In this document: positions 45,048-57,625 of the stretch, piece by piece
Layout of the letters: each line of letters begins with the position of its first letter
Position numbering within the stretch: the first letter of the stretch is position 1
Source: Arcuatula senhousia
Taxonomy: Eukaryota; Mollusca; Bivalvia; Mytilida; Mytilidae
Assembly: GCA_963971305.1 (NCBI GenBank)
Contig: OZ020303.1
Location: forward strand, 66,526,867 to 66,590,866
Reading direction: 5' to 3'
Length of the DNA stretch: 64,000 nt
Position numbers and translations under genes: made by a program
Notes under the pieces: generated by a model
Databases searched by the model: none
What the model saw: only the letters and a program-made list of their open reading frames with translations
Told to the model about the DNA's origin: nothing

Positions 45048-45737
45048 ATGCATGAAATGATTACGTCTACTTCTTCGAATGAAAGTCTCAAGCGCGGTTG
45101 TTCAAAAAGACTGTCCGATATAACATGTATTACTGATAATGATTCAGCTGAACAATGTTGTTCGGCCTCAGTTCCAAAAAACAGAAAGTTAACCGATTCA
45201 ACAGATTCGTACGAACAAAGCTCGCCTATGCGCTCGTCTTTTCATGAGACAACACCAGAAATAGAGACTAGTGAGGACGATAATTTACCGTCTTGTAGTC
45301 CTTTTCAAGTTCCATCTCAAACAAGTGAATGGAAAGTTGAAACTTTACAGCAGTTAGATGTGAAAGTTGCAAGGCGAAAAGAGTACACACCAATGCAGTT
45401 GGTGAAACAGGCATTTAAAACTAGAATCAAAGAAGCAGAAACGCTAGGACTGAAAGAACTTTTAAAAAATTTCTCAAAAAACTTCAAAGTGCAGAACATT
45501 CTTAGTCAGTTTGATTTGGAAGATATAGAAGATATTGACGAAGAACTTGCTTACAGTTTATTATTCGAAAAGAAACAAAACAAGTGGCACAGAAATCTTG
45601 ATGCATGGAAAATTCAACCTGAAACAGGAAATAAAGTAGAAGATTGGTTGTATAGAAGGTGCATACCACAGGGCCAAAAACAAAATATTGTTTGTTTCCC
45701 CAAACACACCAAACCTGGCCGACCCCATCTTCGCTAG
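45048..45737 (+). CDS. Unidentified 229-residue ORF ending inside a palindrome
   Basis: The first in-frame ATG is at 45048; the frame is open leftward to the end of the TIR element at 44957, so a longer start or upstream exon is possible. The N-terminal half is rich in Ser, Thr, Asp and Glu with a basic patch (SLKRGCSKRLSD), like a disordered regulatory region. The C-terminal half is helical and charged (VARRKEYTPMQLVKQAFKTR, EDIEDIDEELAYSLLFEKKQ). The last residues (HTKPGRPHLR) are read from the left arm of the 45724-45817 hairpin, so the true C terminus may be lost. I do not recognise the family. Coding potential seems real (balanced codons, no repeats). Confidence 0.5.
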   Translation: MHEMITSTSSNESLKRGCSKRLSDITCITDNDSAEQCCSASVPKNRKLTDSTDSYEQSSPMRSSFHETTPEIETSEDDNLPSCSPFQVPSQTSEWKVETLQQLDVKVARRKEYTPMQLVKQAFKTRIKEAETLGLKELLKNFSKNFKVQNILSQFDLEDIEDIDEELAYSLLFEKKQNKWHRNLDAWKIQPETGNKVEDWLYRRCIPQGQKQNIVCFPKHTKPGRPHLR

Positions 45738-45817
45738 CCAAGGGTTACGATCCGCTATCTCTCATCTTCAGAAGATGAGAGATAGCGGATCTTAACCCTT
45801 GGCTAGCGAAGATGGGC
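45724..45817. repeat. 46-bp-arm near-perfect hairpin, one-base loop
   Basis: Left arm 45724-45769, centre A45770, right arm 45771-45817, one mismatch (TTACGA against TTAAGA). A related 'gccaagggctacaatcgctt' sequence stands alone at 55538. The right arm could have been made by foldback copying, or could be an assembly artefact of a hairpin. Confidence 0.85.
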
Positions 45818-46039
45818 CGACCCTACATGTATGAAAAACACACCTACCCAATCACTATATTCACAAAATTTTTATTTTACAAAAAAAAAATGTATATTGC
45901 TTCCTGATGTTTTCCATCAGCATAATGGAGAGAACTTGAAAAAGATATAATTATTTACCTACATACCTAGTACATGTAGTACCATGTACCCACTTTTGAA
46001 AAGTTAAGTCGAGTTTGGGAAAACTAACAATTTTTATAT

Positions 46040-47350
46040 GACTGCAAAAAATTTGCGGACATATAATTTTATGACGCTGTCGTCTGCGTTGTCTGTTTAC
46101 TTAAGGTTAATGTGGACACCTATACTGAAAAAAATTCTGTCATTAAACATTTGATTTTATGGTCTAAAATGAAACATGTTATTAATATCCTTTATTTAAA
46201 ATAAAAATAAGGATAGGTCACCATGCTCGTTTTTGCAATATAAGTGGTTAAAGTATGCCTAAATTACAATAGATTATATAGGAAAGGTCAAATTTTAGGC
46301 ATAAAATCAAGTCTCAGAAAAAATCCTTACAATAGGATCTTGTTTTTATTTTGTCAAAAGTTACATTTTTACCGTTATGTTAAAATAAAACATAGAAAAC
46401 AGGGGGTCACCAGCTTAGATTTTTGTCTACTATTCAATTCCATTGTAAATTTAGGGTAATTTTGTAGTGAGTTATCTCCCTTGTTTTTGTCAAAAATTGC
46501 GTTATTCAAGAAACGATTGATGCAATTGTTAAAAAATTGAATATTTATTACTCATTTCAATAAATTCAAATATTCTATTTTTTATTATTGACTTTATAGA
46601 CACTGGTCTTAAATTTTGCATTTTTAAAAGTACAAAAGTCATGTGACACCTGTCTGCATTAACCTTAAGTGTTACCACAATAACTTTAGTTCTAGTTATC
46701 GAATTGCTTTGAAATTTGATAATAATGCTCCTTACTATAAAAGGATGGATGGGACTGATTTTGGGGTTTCCTGCTTATTTGGTTTAGAAATTAGAGGCCC
46801 AAAAGGGGCCAAAATGCTACGGTTTTGTTTGTTCCCACATTAACTTTTATTCTGGTTAACCAAATGCTGTGAAATTTTACAGTAATGTTTCATACCATAA
46901 TAGGATGAATGGGATTGATTTTTGAGATCCCCCTTTATTTATTTAGACCTAAGGGGCCCAAAAGGGGGAAAAATGCATCTTTTTTATTTCTGGTCCGATT
47001 TTGATTTTTGTTTTTTGCATGTAGTCAGTACAAAATGGAGAATTAATTATTGCAGCCTCCCCCTTTTTATGTTACAAAATTAGGGGCCAAAAAGGGCCAA
47101 AACCAAAACTTTTATTTTTTTCCACATGTTCCATTTGCTTTTAGAATACATGTAGTTTCAATCTAATGAATTCCTTGTTAAATGTGGGTGAAAAGTCCAC
47201 CAAAGAAGGCAATCAAGGCATGTGTCAAGAACCTTAGTCAGTCCACCATGGGCTGCATGTCCAGAGTAATTGACTATCCATATTGGGCCTAAAAGGTACA
47301 GGGTTCAACATGTTGCGTTCCTATCATGCTGCGCTCGGCGAAGCTTTTTA
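46040..47350 (+). repeat. Dispersed element 'gactgcaaaaaatttgcgg' to 'gctgcgctcggcgaagc'
   Basis: The start hairpin-like 'gcaaaaaatttgc', repeated 'ggggccaaaa..gggcc' paragraphs, and the end block (47250-47350: 'agtcagtccaccatgggctg', 'catgctgcgctcggcgaagc') are shared with 55615-57390. Partial end blocks are at 49930-50030 and, inverted, at 4040-4105. The interval 47360-48740 has no feature I can support beyond a low-quality frame at 47525-47899. Confidence 0.6.
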
Positions 47351-48752
47351 TTTAATTTTAGCCCAGGTACATGTACATGTATTTGTTTCTTAAATGCAAA
47401 TTGAAATATAAACATTCCAAACTGAACACCAATAGGTAAACTGTATGCACTGTATGTCGTTTTCTGGATATACATGTATATAGCTGATTCTGCCGGATCA
47501 TGGTAATTCTTTAATTTTAGGGCATTGTTACAAAATGTACATTTACGGTTAATATGTAATTTGATCTACATTTGTACATGTATGGGCATTAATTCTTTCA
47601 ACAAACTGTTTCAAACAATTTCATGTTTATACAATGTAAGTGTTCTCCCCAGGTCATTATACCACAGTGCTTTAATTTTTGCCACAATGCTGAGCCACAG
47701 TCACAGTACTACATGTATAATTTTCAGCAATTGCAGTCTTGACATGTTCACCAAAGTGCTATGCAATTTTTCGGGAAGAACACTGTTCATATTTGTCTTG
47801 AATTTAATAACAGGTTTGGTCTATTATCACATGATTATTGAACGTGGCTACATATTAAACAGGAAAACATACAAAAAATGTTTATTTCATCGTTTCTAAC
47901 AACCTGTTCAAAAGCAATAGAAATGTGCCCTTCAGATCCGGAATTCATATCAACACGGCAATTTTGTTGTTGTTGAAAAATTAATATCTTGAATTTGTAA
48001 TGAAATAGTAAATACTTTAGAAATATTGTTTCAAATGATAATCTTGAAGATTTAACTGAGCAATACTGGGCATTACAGGGTAATACTTGATTTCATATTG
48101 TATTATCATTAAAAACCTACAAAGTGATCAGTTTTAATATTAAAGTGCATGGACACTTTTCAGTTAAAACTTAATGAGAACACTATTTATAACAGATTTA
48201 AGAGTGAAAGATATAAAAAAAAATATGATATATGTTAAAATCTACATGTACTGATGTATCAAAATTCCATAGTGCTTTTAGGTGGGAGTCTACAAATTAA
48301 ATTCCAATTGATATGGCCTTATGAGTTCAATGTTGGTTTTTTAAATACATGTATGTGCAGTTATGCCACATTCTAATCAACACAAGTCCTTACCTTATAA
48401 TTAGACAATAAATGATGTTTTGATAACTAATCCTTATTTAATCTTTTTATGGTTTCACAAATATCTCTTGATTTATTGCCTGGGGTTTTTATCAATAATT
48501 AGTATAGACTATAAACTGTGTATTGTCCTACCTGTCAAAACTGCAATGACAATGAGCAAAAAAATAGCAAACAATACATGTAGTGCAAATATATACATGA
48601 ATTGTAATGTTATATTTACTGCCTAATGAAAATGATTAAATTTTTGTAGATGAGGAAAGTGTTAGTTCTAAGCAAAATTTTATTTTTTTTTCATGAAAAA
48701 ATTCTTATTACCCAGTATTGCCCACTTTGACAATTTTAAGGGTATTGCCCAG

Positions 48753-48778
48753 CCCGGGAAAACCCGGGTTTTCCCGGG
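48753..48778. repeat. 26-bp perfect CCCGGG/AAAA palindrome
   Basis: Three CCCGGG sites separated by AAAA and TTTT, followed by another 'gggaaaacccggg' copy. It sits in a small repeat with 'attgccc' at each side (48716, 48744), likely a miniature element. Confidence 0.7.
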
Positions 48779-48831
48779 TGGGAAAACCCGGGCGGTCAAT
48801 ACTTTGCCAACCCTGTTGTCAGATTATAATT

Positions 48832-49225
48832 ATACCCCCACTTGTAAGAGAGGGGGGTATATTGCAATCACCTTGTCCGTCCTTCTGTCTGTCCATCCGG
48901 TACAATATCTCAGTTTCTACTAAAGGGATTGATTTCAAATTTGGTAGACAGCTTAAGCATAATGGGATGTACATTTTCTCTACTTTCCAGGTCAGTCGGT
49001 CATCTACTTCCTGTTTTCCGAGCCGACTTAGACTATTTTAAGGGTCGAAAATGGAAAAAATTTGGTAACAGATTTCTCAGCTTCTACTGAAGGGATTAAT
49101 TTTTAATTTGGTATACAGCTTCAGCATGATGAGTTGTAATGTGCCTCCTTTTTCTAGGTCAGTCAGTCATCTATGTCCTGTTTTCTGAATGGTCGAGTGG
49201 GGGTATGCTTAGCACGACTTAGTTC
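48832..49225 (+). repeat. Dispersed 'tataccccc' element
   Basis: Starts 'tatacccccacttgtaagag' with an inverted 'gggggtata', followed by 'gtccgtccttctgtctgtcc' and two near-copies of 'agcttctactgaagggatt'-type text with 'aggtcagtc.gtcatctac'. It ends 'gggggtatgcttagcacgac'. A related head is at 54415-54500. Confidence 0.55.
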
Positions 49226-49244
49226 AACCCCTTGTTTTTTTTAG

Positions 49245-52200
49245 AAACAGACGAGTTTCCTTTGTCTGACCAGCTGTCTGTTCTTAAATTCCAGAATGAT
49301 GTCAAAATGATGGCCCGAATTGTCCTTTCATGCGGGCCAAGATATCTGGCATTCATATGTATGAGTTGTATCATGCTATTACACCTGTACCACCTTGCCA
49401 CTGGAAAAAAATATGATTTCTGCATTCTTTACATTTGTACTTCCAGGTTTGATTCCTGTGGGGAAAATTTTGCACGACAGCTCATTCAGATTTCATTAAG
49501 GAAAGAAAATGAATCATTGGAAGAAAGTATATATGAAGGTCTTTTCCAGCAGTTTGCTGGACTGTTTGGATTGGAATCATGGTAAGTCTACAATGAACAA
49601 ATGTATGTTACTGTACATTGTACATGTACATGTATATAATTTTCACAATTGATGAATGGTATCATCATGAAACTTTTTGTAAATACAATGTACACATTTT
49701 TAAGGTCTAATTTAACCAAAATAATAATGAAAATTTATAAATGCAACCAACTTCATGCTTCACTGATCATGGAAAATTTTCTGAAAATATCAAAATCTTT
49801 TAATTATTGAAATTTTTTTGAACAATCACATATTTTAGTGATTCTTTTTTCAAATAAACAACACAATTAAACAATTAGAATTTAAAGACATGATTCCCAT
49901 TTCCATAAATTTATTGAATCTATTAAAAACCTTAGTCAGTCCACCACGGGCTGCATGTGTCCAGAGTAATTGACTATCCATATTGGGCCTTAAAGGTACA
50001 GGGTAACTATCATGCTGCGCTCGACTAAGGAATAGTCCTAGTATATGATAAGGGTGGGGGTCCAGGTCCTTGGGTGCCAGCCACTCAACCCTACCAAAAA
50101 ATATATGGAGTGACCCCCCCAAAATCAATAAATTTTTATACTATTAAAAGCTTTTGTTCAGAAATATTTCATCATTTAAAAAGATTATACATGATGTGCC
50201 TATTTGAAATTATTGTTCTCGTACATGTACATGTCCGAGAGCTTAATTTTTTTTTCTGGGCTCCTACATTTGTAGATTTTTTTCAAACTTAGGAGCCCAA
50301 GTGGCAACCACAATCAAAACGTTAGTGTCAATCCCTGAGGTAAAATTAAGTCACTTTGACCTATATTTTCCACTTGATTGACTTGCATTCAAGTTTACAT
50401 CTAAGTTCAGATCTTATTTCTCTAAAGATGGTAGAATCCTTCAGTTTTGCATATGCCTTCATCTCTTGTTAAAGGTCAGTGTGTGGCCAAAATTTGGTTA
50501 CTGTGACAATGTGCGTTATTGAGGAGAACTTTGTAATTGCTGATTACCTGTTTTTTTTTCACACTGCACGATTAATATCCTATTGTGAAGACTAGTCAAC
50601 AAACATGACTATCAAAATGTTATTTCAAGACCACACAATTTTGACTGACTGAATTAACAGACAAAGAAGTAAAAATTTAAAGTAAGAAATTTTGAGTCAC
50701 CTGAAAAATGTTTAATTGAGCAATTTTGAGACAATGTACATATAAATTTGAATAAAGTTTAACATGTAATACTATTTATTATTTCAGTTCACACTCCTCA
50801 TTGTCTGAAAAAACTTTGAAGATTAGAGGCACCACTGTCTCTTCAAATCCAGACATTATTTTTCCACATTTGTCAACTTCTGGCACTGATAATATACAGC
50901 TAATGGCAATATCTAAGGTAAGCAGATTTTCTTTTGAATATCATTCAGGGGGGTAGCTTTATCAAGTTATTACAGAAAAATCACAACCATTTGTTATTAA
51001 ATCATAACATCAAGAGTTGTCTGCCCTTACAATCTTCCCTTGTAATAACATGATTAATATGTGATTTGTTGGAAACCATGGTCTAGGATTACAAATGTGT
51101 GTTATTTTGTATTGTTTTGTAAAACAGTCGTAATAACTTAAACATGTTATTGTACTGCAAAATTATAGCTATAAATCTACCCAGTAAATTTTCATAAAAT
51201 TCTATTTATATGCACAGTAAGTTTTTTTAATAGAAAATAACGAAGCTACGCATGCATGGCATGACGGAATTTTAAACAGAAAATCAAATAATTAATATTT
51301 AAAGATTTGTATCCTTTAATATACATGTATATTGGGCTTAGATATATAACCTAAGGAGGCAAAGATCAAAGGGAAAATTTTCCCTATGATGTTGACCTAC
51401 ATGTACATGTACATTGTAACACATGAATGACTCTGGTTAACGTTATTAGCATATTAGCACTTATAGAGCTTAAAGAGGTCTGATATCTTGTCAGCAGGTG
51501 TGTCTTGGAAACTGTTGAAGCTGCAGATATAATTTGGGTCACCTTGACCTACATTTAATGCATGAGCGACTCTGGTTAAAGTTTACATTTAAGTCTATAT
51601 TAGAGATATTACAGCTTATAGAAGTCGATATTTTGTCAGTAGGTGCATCTTGGAAACTGCTGAAGCTGCAGATAAAATTTGGGTTACCTTGACTTACATT
51701 TAAGGGGGTGGTAAAGGAGGGATCCCAACACAAAAATGCATGCTTCAAAAATGCTGAAAACTAGCAAAATTTTAAAAATCGCCAAACATGAAACACAAGA
51801 AAAATGAATTCAGATAGTCAAAAACACGACATCACGTGCCTAAAAAAAGCAGAAAATGAAGCCTGGGTAATAAAAATCTCAAAATACGAAACATGGGACA
51901 AAAATACAGATAGAAACGGAGCATGTACAACGTCCCCAACACGAAAACATGAGAAATAAAAATCAACATCATGAAAACACGTAAAATAAAAACGTGGAAA
52001 ACGTAACACGAAAATAACCCTTTACCACCTTCATTTAATGCATGAGCGACTCGGGTTAGTTTACATTAAAGTCTATTTTAGAAGAGATCTTGGAAACTGC
52101 TGAAGCTGAAAATAAAATTTGGGTCACCTTGACTTACATTTAATGAAAGAGTTTTTCAGGTTTAAGTTTACATTAAAATCATCAGCTCATAGAGGTCTGA

Positions 52201-55200
52201 TATTTTGTAAGCAGGTGTGTCTTTGAACTGCTGAAGATGTAGATCATGTAGATAAGATTTAGGTTACCTTGACCTACATTTGATGCATGATTAAAGTTGT
52301 TTCTAAATTTGATATGTCTAGCAAACAGGCGAGGGGATTAGCTGTCGTTTCTGACTTCTCCAACTCTTAGCATTACTTCTTTATTTTGTTCTACAGGTGA
52401 AAAAAACCTTTAAGTGCAGAGAAAAAATGAGAGGGCCACAAACAGGACCACACAATAAGACAGGAGAAAAGAAAAAGGATGACAAAAACATGGTTATAAA
52501 CCACCTGGATGACTGTCTTATGGGACAGATTGGCGGAGAATTTCTCTTCCATTTTCCCTTTTCACAAAATGATTATGGACTTCTTGGAGTAATTGTTCAA
52601 AAAACAAATGTATGTATAGTTTATCATAGCATATTTAGGCTGATTTGCTAAATATAAAGGATTTTTTTTTATACTATCTTTGTTCCATCATCAGAAGTGT
52701 CAAATCTGTGTTTTTCGAACTACATAATGCATGCTTTGGGATGCTGGCTCTGACCTACATATAAGACCTATATGATTCGGTTAGGAAGAATGGTTTAAGT
52801 CTAATCCCACTTACTAATATGTCCCACATTAACTTTATAAGGACATGTCATTAACCTGGTGATAACAACTAGTCAGCATGCTTTGGATGCTGGCTCTGAC
52901 CTACATTTTACACATAAAGGGTTCGGCTAGGATGAATGGTTAAAATGCATTCCCTCTTACTGACATGCCCCACAGCATCTATATTGGTATGTATGATGCA
53001 CTTAGTGATGACAACTGGAATGCATGCTTTGGATGCAGGCTTTGACCGACATTTCACATATTCCCTGGGAAAATTGAGTTGGATATCAAAGAATACCCTA
53101 AGACATCCTAGGATAATCTCTGGGATATGTCCCAGCTAAATCCAAGGATATCCTAGGACTTTTTAATGGGATTTTCTTGGATAATATGGGAGAGTATTTG
53201 AACATGGTATTTATGAGGATTTTCTGGGATTTTTTGCTGATTTCTTGTGAATATGGTTTCAGGGATGGGATCTATTACATTGAAATGTAAATAATTAAAG
53301 AACAATTACTTTCCAAAGCCTACAATTAAATAACAATAACCATTACAAGGATTATAAAAAGTAATAAATTAAATTACAATTACTTTCTAAAAGTAATTAA
53401 TTAGATTACAAATTACGATCATATTTTTCATTGTCAAACATATTGTACATACATGTATCTACAGCTACATATGAGAATGGCAAATCTCTTCAACACTATT
53501 TCTTGTACAGATTAAAATTAAATTGACATGAATCTCCAGAAATGAATTTCATAATGCATCAGTTGTATGTTTTTTTTTTAAAGGATCTGAGTTTGTATAT
53601 TTTCAGATTTTACTGTTATTTAATATAAGCCATCAAGTGAGAGATCTCCTCTCTTTTTTATCTGTAGAACATGAATCTCTTGGATAATACATCTTGTTTT
53701 TAATAAATGAAGAAGATGGTTAAATTCATGCTATCATTGAACAAAAAAAATGAATGACACTTAAAGAATTTAATAAAGACCAGTGAAGCCAGTTTGTTTT
53801 AATATGATGCAGGTTTAACCTGTGACGCTCCCTAAGTCAAAGCGTATACTTTAGTTCAATTTAACCAGCTAAAAAAGTTTTAAAATGTTTATTATGCCAT
53901 GTATGCGATTACTTTAAACTATTAATATTCGAAAATAAAAACAAACCAGCTTTACCTGTGGGTCAGCTGTGTGCTTAATGAAGTACAAAATTTTCAAAGA
54001 AAACAAACGTTTAAAAAGGCGCCGAAAGTTCGGGAAAATACGCGTGCAAAACTGGACGTTGGAGGAAAATTCAGCTCATAGTACAACTAAAGTATTGAAA
54101 TTTCTACCATTATTAGCGTATTAATATGAGGCAGGTTAAACCTGTGACACTCCCGGAGTTTTAATTAATTTAATCTTTTTTTTTGTTCGAAAATAAAAAC
54201 AAACTAGCTTTTCTTGTGGGTTAAACCTGCGTTTAATGACGTCTAAAATTTTCAAAGAAAAAAGCGTTAAGTAGACGCCGAAAGTTTGGGGAAACTAGCA
54301 TGCTATACCGGACGTTGAAGGAAAATTCAGGTCATAGTACAACTGGAATCATTGACATTTCTACCATGCGTATAATTTCCTAGTTTTTTTTTTATAATTT
54401 CCTATTTCTCTTCTTATACCCCCACGAACAAAGTTCAGGGGGGTATGTATATAGGAATCACTCTGTCCCTCTGTCTGTGACCAATTTTTTGTAACATTTT
54501 TCTCAGGAACCACTTATCAATGCCACATTCAAGCAGCTCCTGCATATGGAGTTTATATATTTCAAGTCATACATTATGCTAGAGCTTGTTGTAACTTAAA
54601 TGATTTCCTATTACATACATTCGCTTGCTGTCAACAAAACTGTTTAAACAAGGATTCATTGTTCACAAATTGAAGTCTGGTTTTCCTTTTCTTTGGGAGC
54701 TCTGCAGTTGAAGCCCCTGCAACATCCTTAGAATGTTTTAATGCAAAATGCACCAATTTTCTTATGTTTTACTTAATGTGCTTCGGGATGTGCTTGTATG
54801 AAATTAAGTCTTGGTTTTCACACTCTCAAAATTTCAGTTATATTTTCAATAAATCCATCATGCGTGTGCAACATGACAAACTCTAATCAACTGACCAATA
54901 AAACAACGACCACCATATCTACATATTACTTGAGGTACCCAAGGGTAAACTTGTTAGTCAATACTACAAAAGATCAATGAAACTGTCACTAAATAAATTG
55001 TACTGTATTGATGTAACAAAACTGTTGTTGTGAATAATATGCAATTCACAGAATCAGTAATATAATTGGGTGTGGAGACCTGTAGATTTGTTAAACATGA
55101 CATATTTTCTATATATATAGCATTCAATGTTTGTTTCTGTTTCAGGTGACATTTGCCCATTTTCAGTGTAGTGAAACTGATTTTGATGATATAATGACTG

Positions 55201-55337
55201 AAGGTAATTTTGATGGCAGTCATCCTATTATAAAATTTAGTAAGCCATACAATTATTCAAAGAAGACTGATAGACAAGAACTTATAGAACCACTTCTAAC
55301 TTTAGGAATTATTCAGAAAATTCCTTATATTATATAA
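49245..55337 (+). CDS. 3' part of an unidentified spliced gene (four exons, 289 residues seen)
   Basis: Exons 49245-49581, 50788-50917, 52397-52609 and 55146-55337 have clean GT..AG borders (TTTTTTAG|AA, ATG|GTAAGT, TTTCAG|TT, AAG|GTAAGC, CTACAG|GT, AAT|GTATGT, TTTCAG|GT). They join in a single frame of 289 residues plus stop TAA 55335-55337. The first exon seen begins inside a codon, so upstream exons are missing or not recognised. Sequence: SDQLSVLKFQNDVKMMARIV, a hydrophobic stretch (YLAFICMSCIMLLHLYHL), ENFARQLIQISLRKENESLE, later EFLFHFPFSQNDYGLLGVIV and a C terminus in LIEPLLTLGIIQKIPYII. No motif I can name. The introns are filled with tandem repeats. Correct phase at all three junctions makes it a real gene. 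Confidence 0.65.
51395..52290. repeat. Intronic ~155-bp tandem repeats interrupted by a MITE
   Basis: Units contain 'gcatgagcgactctggtta', 'ttttgtcag.aggtg.gtctt' and 'ggaaactgctgaagctgcag', at about 51400, 51555, 52030 and 52140. Between them, 51709-52031 is a separate element with ends GGTGGTAAAGG and CCTTTACCACC, flanked by repeat text on both sides. Confidence 0.7.
52728..53065. repeat. Three ~150-bp intronic tandem repeats
   Basis: Each unit starts 'gcatgctttggatgctggct' (52729, 52876, 53022) and includes 'tgacctacat' and 'ttcggttaggaagaatggtt'-like text. From 53070 to 53200 follow 'ggatatcctagg'-type inverted words like those at 63505-63670. Confidence 0.65.
53801..54380. repeat. Tandem duplication of a ~300-bp intronic segment
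   Basis: Copy 1 from 53801 ('atgcaggtttaacctgtgac') and copy 2 from 54122 share 'ttcgaaaataaaaacaaac', 'aaaattttcaaagaaaa', 'cgccgaaagtt' and 'ggaaaattcag.tcatagta' in order. Confidence 0.75.
54535..54645 (+). pseudogene. Small RT fragment of the second PLE family
   Basis: In one frame the DNA reads AAPAYGVYIFQVIHYARACC and then NLNDFLLHTF, matching SPAYGDYISQLIRYARACTH of the copy at 19750-20574. It is only about 35 codons long, lies in an intron of the unidentified gene and follows a 'tacccccacg' dispersed repeat head (54415-54500). Confidence 0.7.
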
Positions 55338-55614
55338 TAGTGCACAACACATGATTGCTTTATTTGAACACTTATTTAGACATGTTGGATGAATTTTTTA
55401 TGTGATGTTATCAGTTTCATTCAGTTCACGTCTAGATTTAAGCTTCAGTTGTATGTCCACAGATTTTGTAAATATATAGGAAATGCATGAAAAATTTATT
55501 TCTAAGAAATCACTGTGCAAATTGCAACCCATCATCGCAAGCCAAGGGCTACAATCGCTTCTCTTTTCTTCACCCTTGGGGATATTGGGTTGGTTTGGTG
55601 AGACTCAAGCCTTC

Positions 55615-57395
55615 ATTTTTATACGACCGCAAAAAATTTGCGGACGTATAATGGTATGATGCTGTCGTCGTCGTTGGCGTTGGCGTTGTCGTCGTCGTCG
55701 TCGTCCGTTAACTTTAGTGTATACACGATAACTTTAGTTCTAGTTATCCAAATGCAATGAAATTTGACAATGATATTTCTTACCATTAAAGGATGGATGG
55801 GATTGATTTTGGGAGTCCCCCCTTTTTTCGTTTGGAAATTAAGGGCCAAAAGGGGCCAAAATTGCAACTTTTTTGTTTGTTCTTACAATAACTTTTTCAA
55901 AATCTTCTCCTCTGAAACTACTGAACAGAATTCAATGAAACTTGGTATGATTGATCATTAGGGTGTCCTGCACTATCGTAATGTTTCAATTTCTGATTCG
56001 TCAAAAAACATGGCCGCCGTGGCTAAAAATAGACCTGGGGGGTCAGACTACTGTTTTTGGCTTGTTATTCAAAAAGTATAAGAGATAATCTGAAATCTGA
56101 TGCCACCCTACTGCTTCAGGATCAAAAGTTCTACAAAAGTCTCCATTTGGTCGAAGTTGTCAGAAGACCCCTTATAGGGGTTACGGCCCCTTAAAGGTGA
56201 AAAATTGCATTTTTTCAGGTTTTTGCCCTATAGTATGAAAACTATTGCAGATAGCAAAAAGCTGTTGCTTGTCTAATTGTTCAGCTCATTTAGCTCTACA
56301 AAAAACTCCATAGGATCGAAGTTGTCAGATGACCCCTTATGGGGGCTACAGCCCCTAAAATAATGTTTTTTCATGTTTTTGGCCTATGAAATGAAATGAA
56401 AACTATAGCAGGTAGAGAGAAGCTGTTGCTTGCTTAAATGTTTAGCTCATTTACACAATTAAGAATTAATTTTTGCGACCCCCCCCTTTTTCCACTATTA
56501 CGTAATTAGGGGCCAAATGGGGCCAAAATCGAAACTTTTTTATTTGTGGTCCGATTTTAAATTTTTTTTTGCAAGTTTATTCTTGTCAGGTAGTGAATCC
56601 AAATTTGAGAATTAATTTTTGTGACCATCCCCTTTTTCACTTGTTTTGTAATTAAGGGCCAAAAGGCGCCGTAATCAAAACTTTTTTATTTCTGGTTTGT
56701 TTTTTGAAATTTTTTTTTGGCAAGTTTATTTTTGTCAAGTATTGAATTGAATTTTGAGAAATTATTTTTGCAACCCCACCCCTTTTTCACCTGTTACATA
56801 ATAAGGGGCCAAAAGGTGCCGTAATTGATTTTTTTTTTAATTCTTGTCCGATTTTGACAATTTTTTTGCAAGTTTTTTCTTGTCAAGTAGCAGATATATT
56901 TTTGTGTCCTCTTTTTTTACTGTTATGTTATTAGGGACCAAAAGGGGCCAAAATCCTAACTTTTTAAATTCTAGTCCGATTAAAAAATTTTTTTTTACAA
57001 GTTCATCCTTGCCAAGTAGCCATTCGAAATTTAAGAATTAATTTTTGCGACCCCCACTTTTTTTTCGGGGCTTAGGTAATGAGCGAAAAAAAAGTGGGGG
57101 TCGCAAAAATTAATTCTTAAATTTCGTAATCATAATTTAAAAAAATTTCTGGTTCGATTTTTAATTTTTTTTCCCAAACATTATTCTTTTCAAGAGTAGA
57201 TTGCAAAATTGAAAATTTATATTTTTACCCCCTGGGTCGAAAGTCCACCAGAGAAGCATGTGTCAAAAACCTTTGTCAGTCCACCATGGGCTGAATGTGT
57301 CCAGAGCAATAGACTATCCATATTGGGCCTAAAATGTACAGGGTTCAACATGTTGCGGTCGTATCATGCTGCGCTTGGCGAAGCTTTTTATTATT
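55615..57395 (+). repeat. Dispersed element, longer copy with internal repeats and a palindrome
   Basis: Starts 'tttttatacgaccgcaaaaa', has the 'gggg..ccaaaaggggcc' paragraphs, the 'gcagatagcaaaaagctgtt' repeats seen at 29538-30965, five 'gcgacccccc.tttttcac' paragraphs, the perfect palindrome 57025-57126, and the end block 'ccatgggctg..gctgcgcttggcgaagc'. Frames inside are shadows. Confidence 0.6.
57025..57126. repeat. 43-bp perfect inverted repeat, 16-base loop
   Basis: 57025-57067 and 57084-57126 are exact reverse complements. The left arm is ordinary repeat text of the surrounding element; the right arm interrupts that text, so it looks like a foldback copy. Confidence 0.9.
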
Positions 57396-57403
57396 ACATG
57401 TAG

Positions 57404-57625
57404 CTCACCTGGCCAAAGGCCATGTGAGCTTATGCCATCACTATGCATCCGATGTTGTCAATTGTCTGTCGTCCGTCATCCATTAACATTTTCAAAAATC
57501 TTCTCCCTGAAACTGTAAAAGCCATTATACTGAAACTTTGCAGGAATGATATATGACATGTTGGCAACAAACGATACTCATAATGAAATGATTCGAGAAA
57601 AAAAAAACATGGCCACATTCACTCT
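57404..57625 (+). repeat. Head of a dispersed 'agctcacctgg' element
   Basis: AGCTCACCTGGCCAAAGGCC with an inverted 'catgtgagct', then 'gatgttgtcaattgtctgtc' and 'cttctccctgaaactg'. Only the head is recognisable; it fades after 57625. A detached 'gactggccaaaggcc' is at 58781. Confidence 0.55.

Noticed and set aside
49359..49446. Micro-intron within the first exon of the unidentified gene
   Set aside because: Donor and acceptor look acceptable but its 88-base length shifts the frame and gives an early stop.
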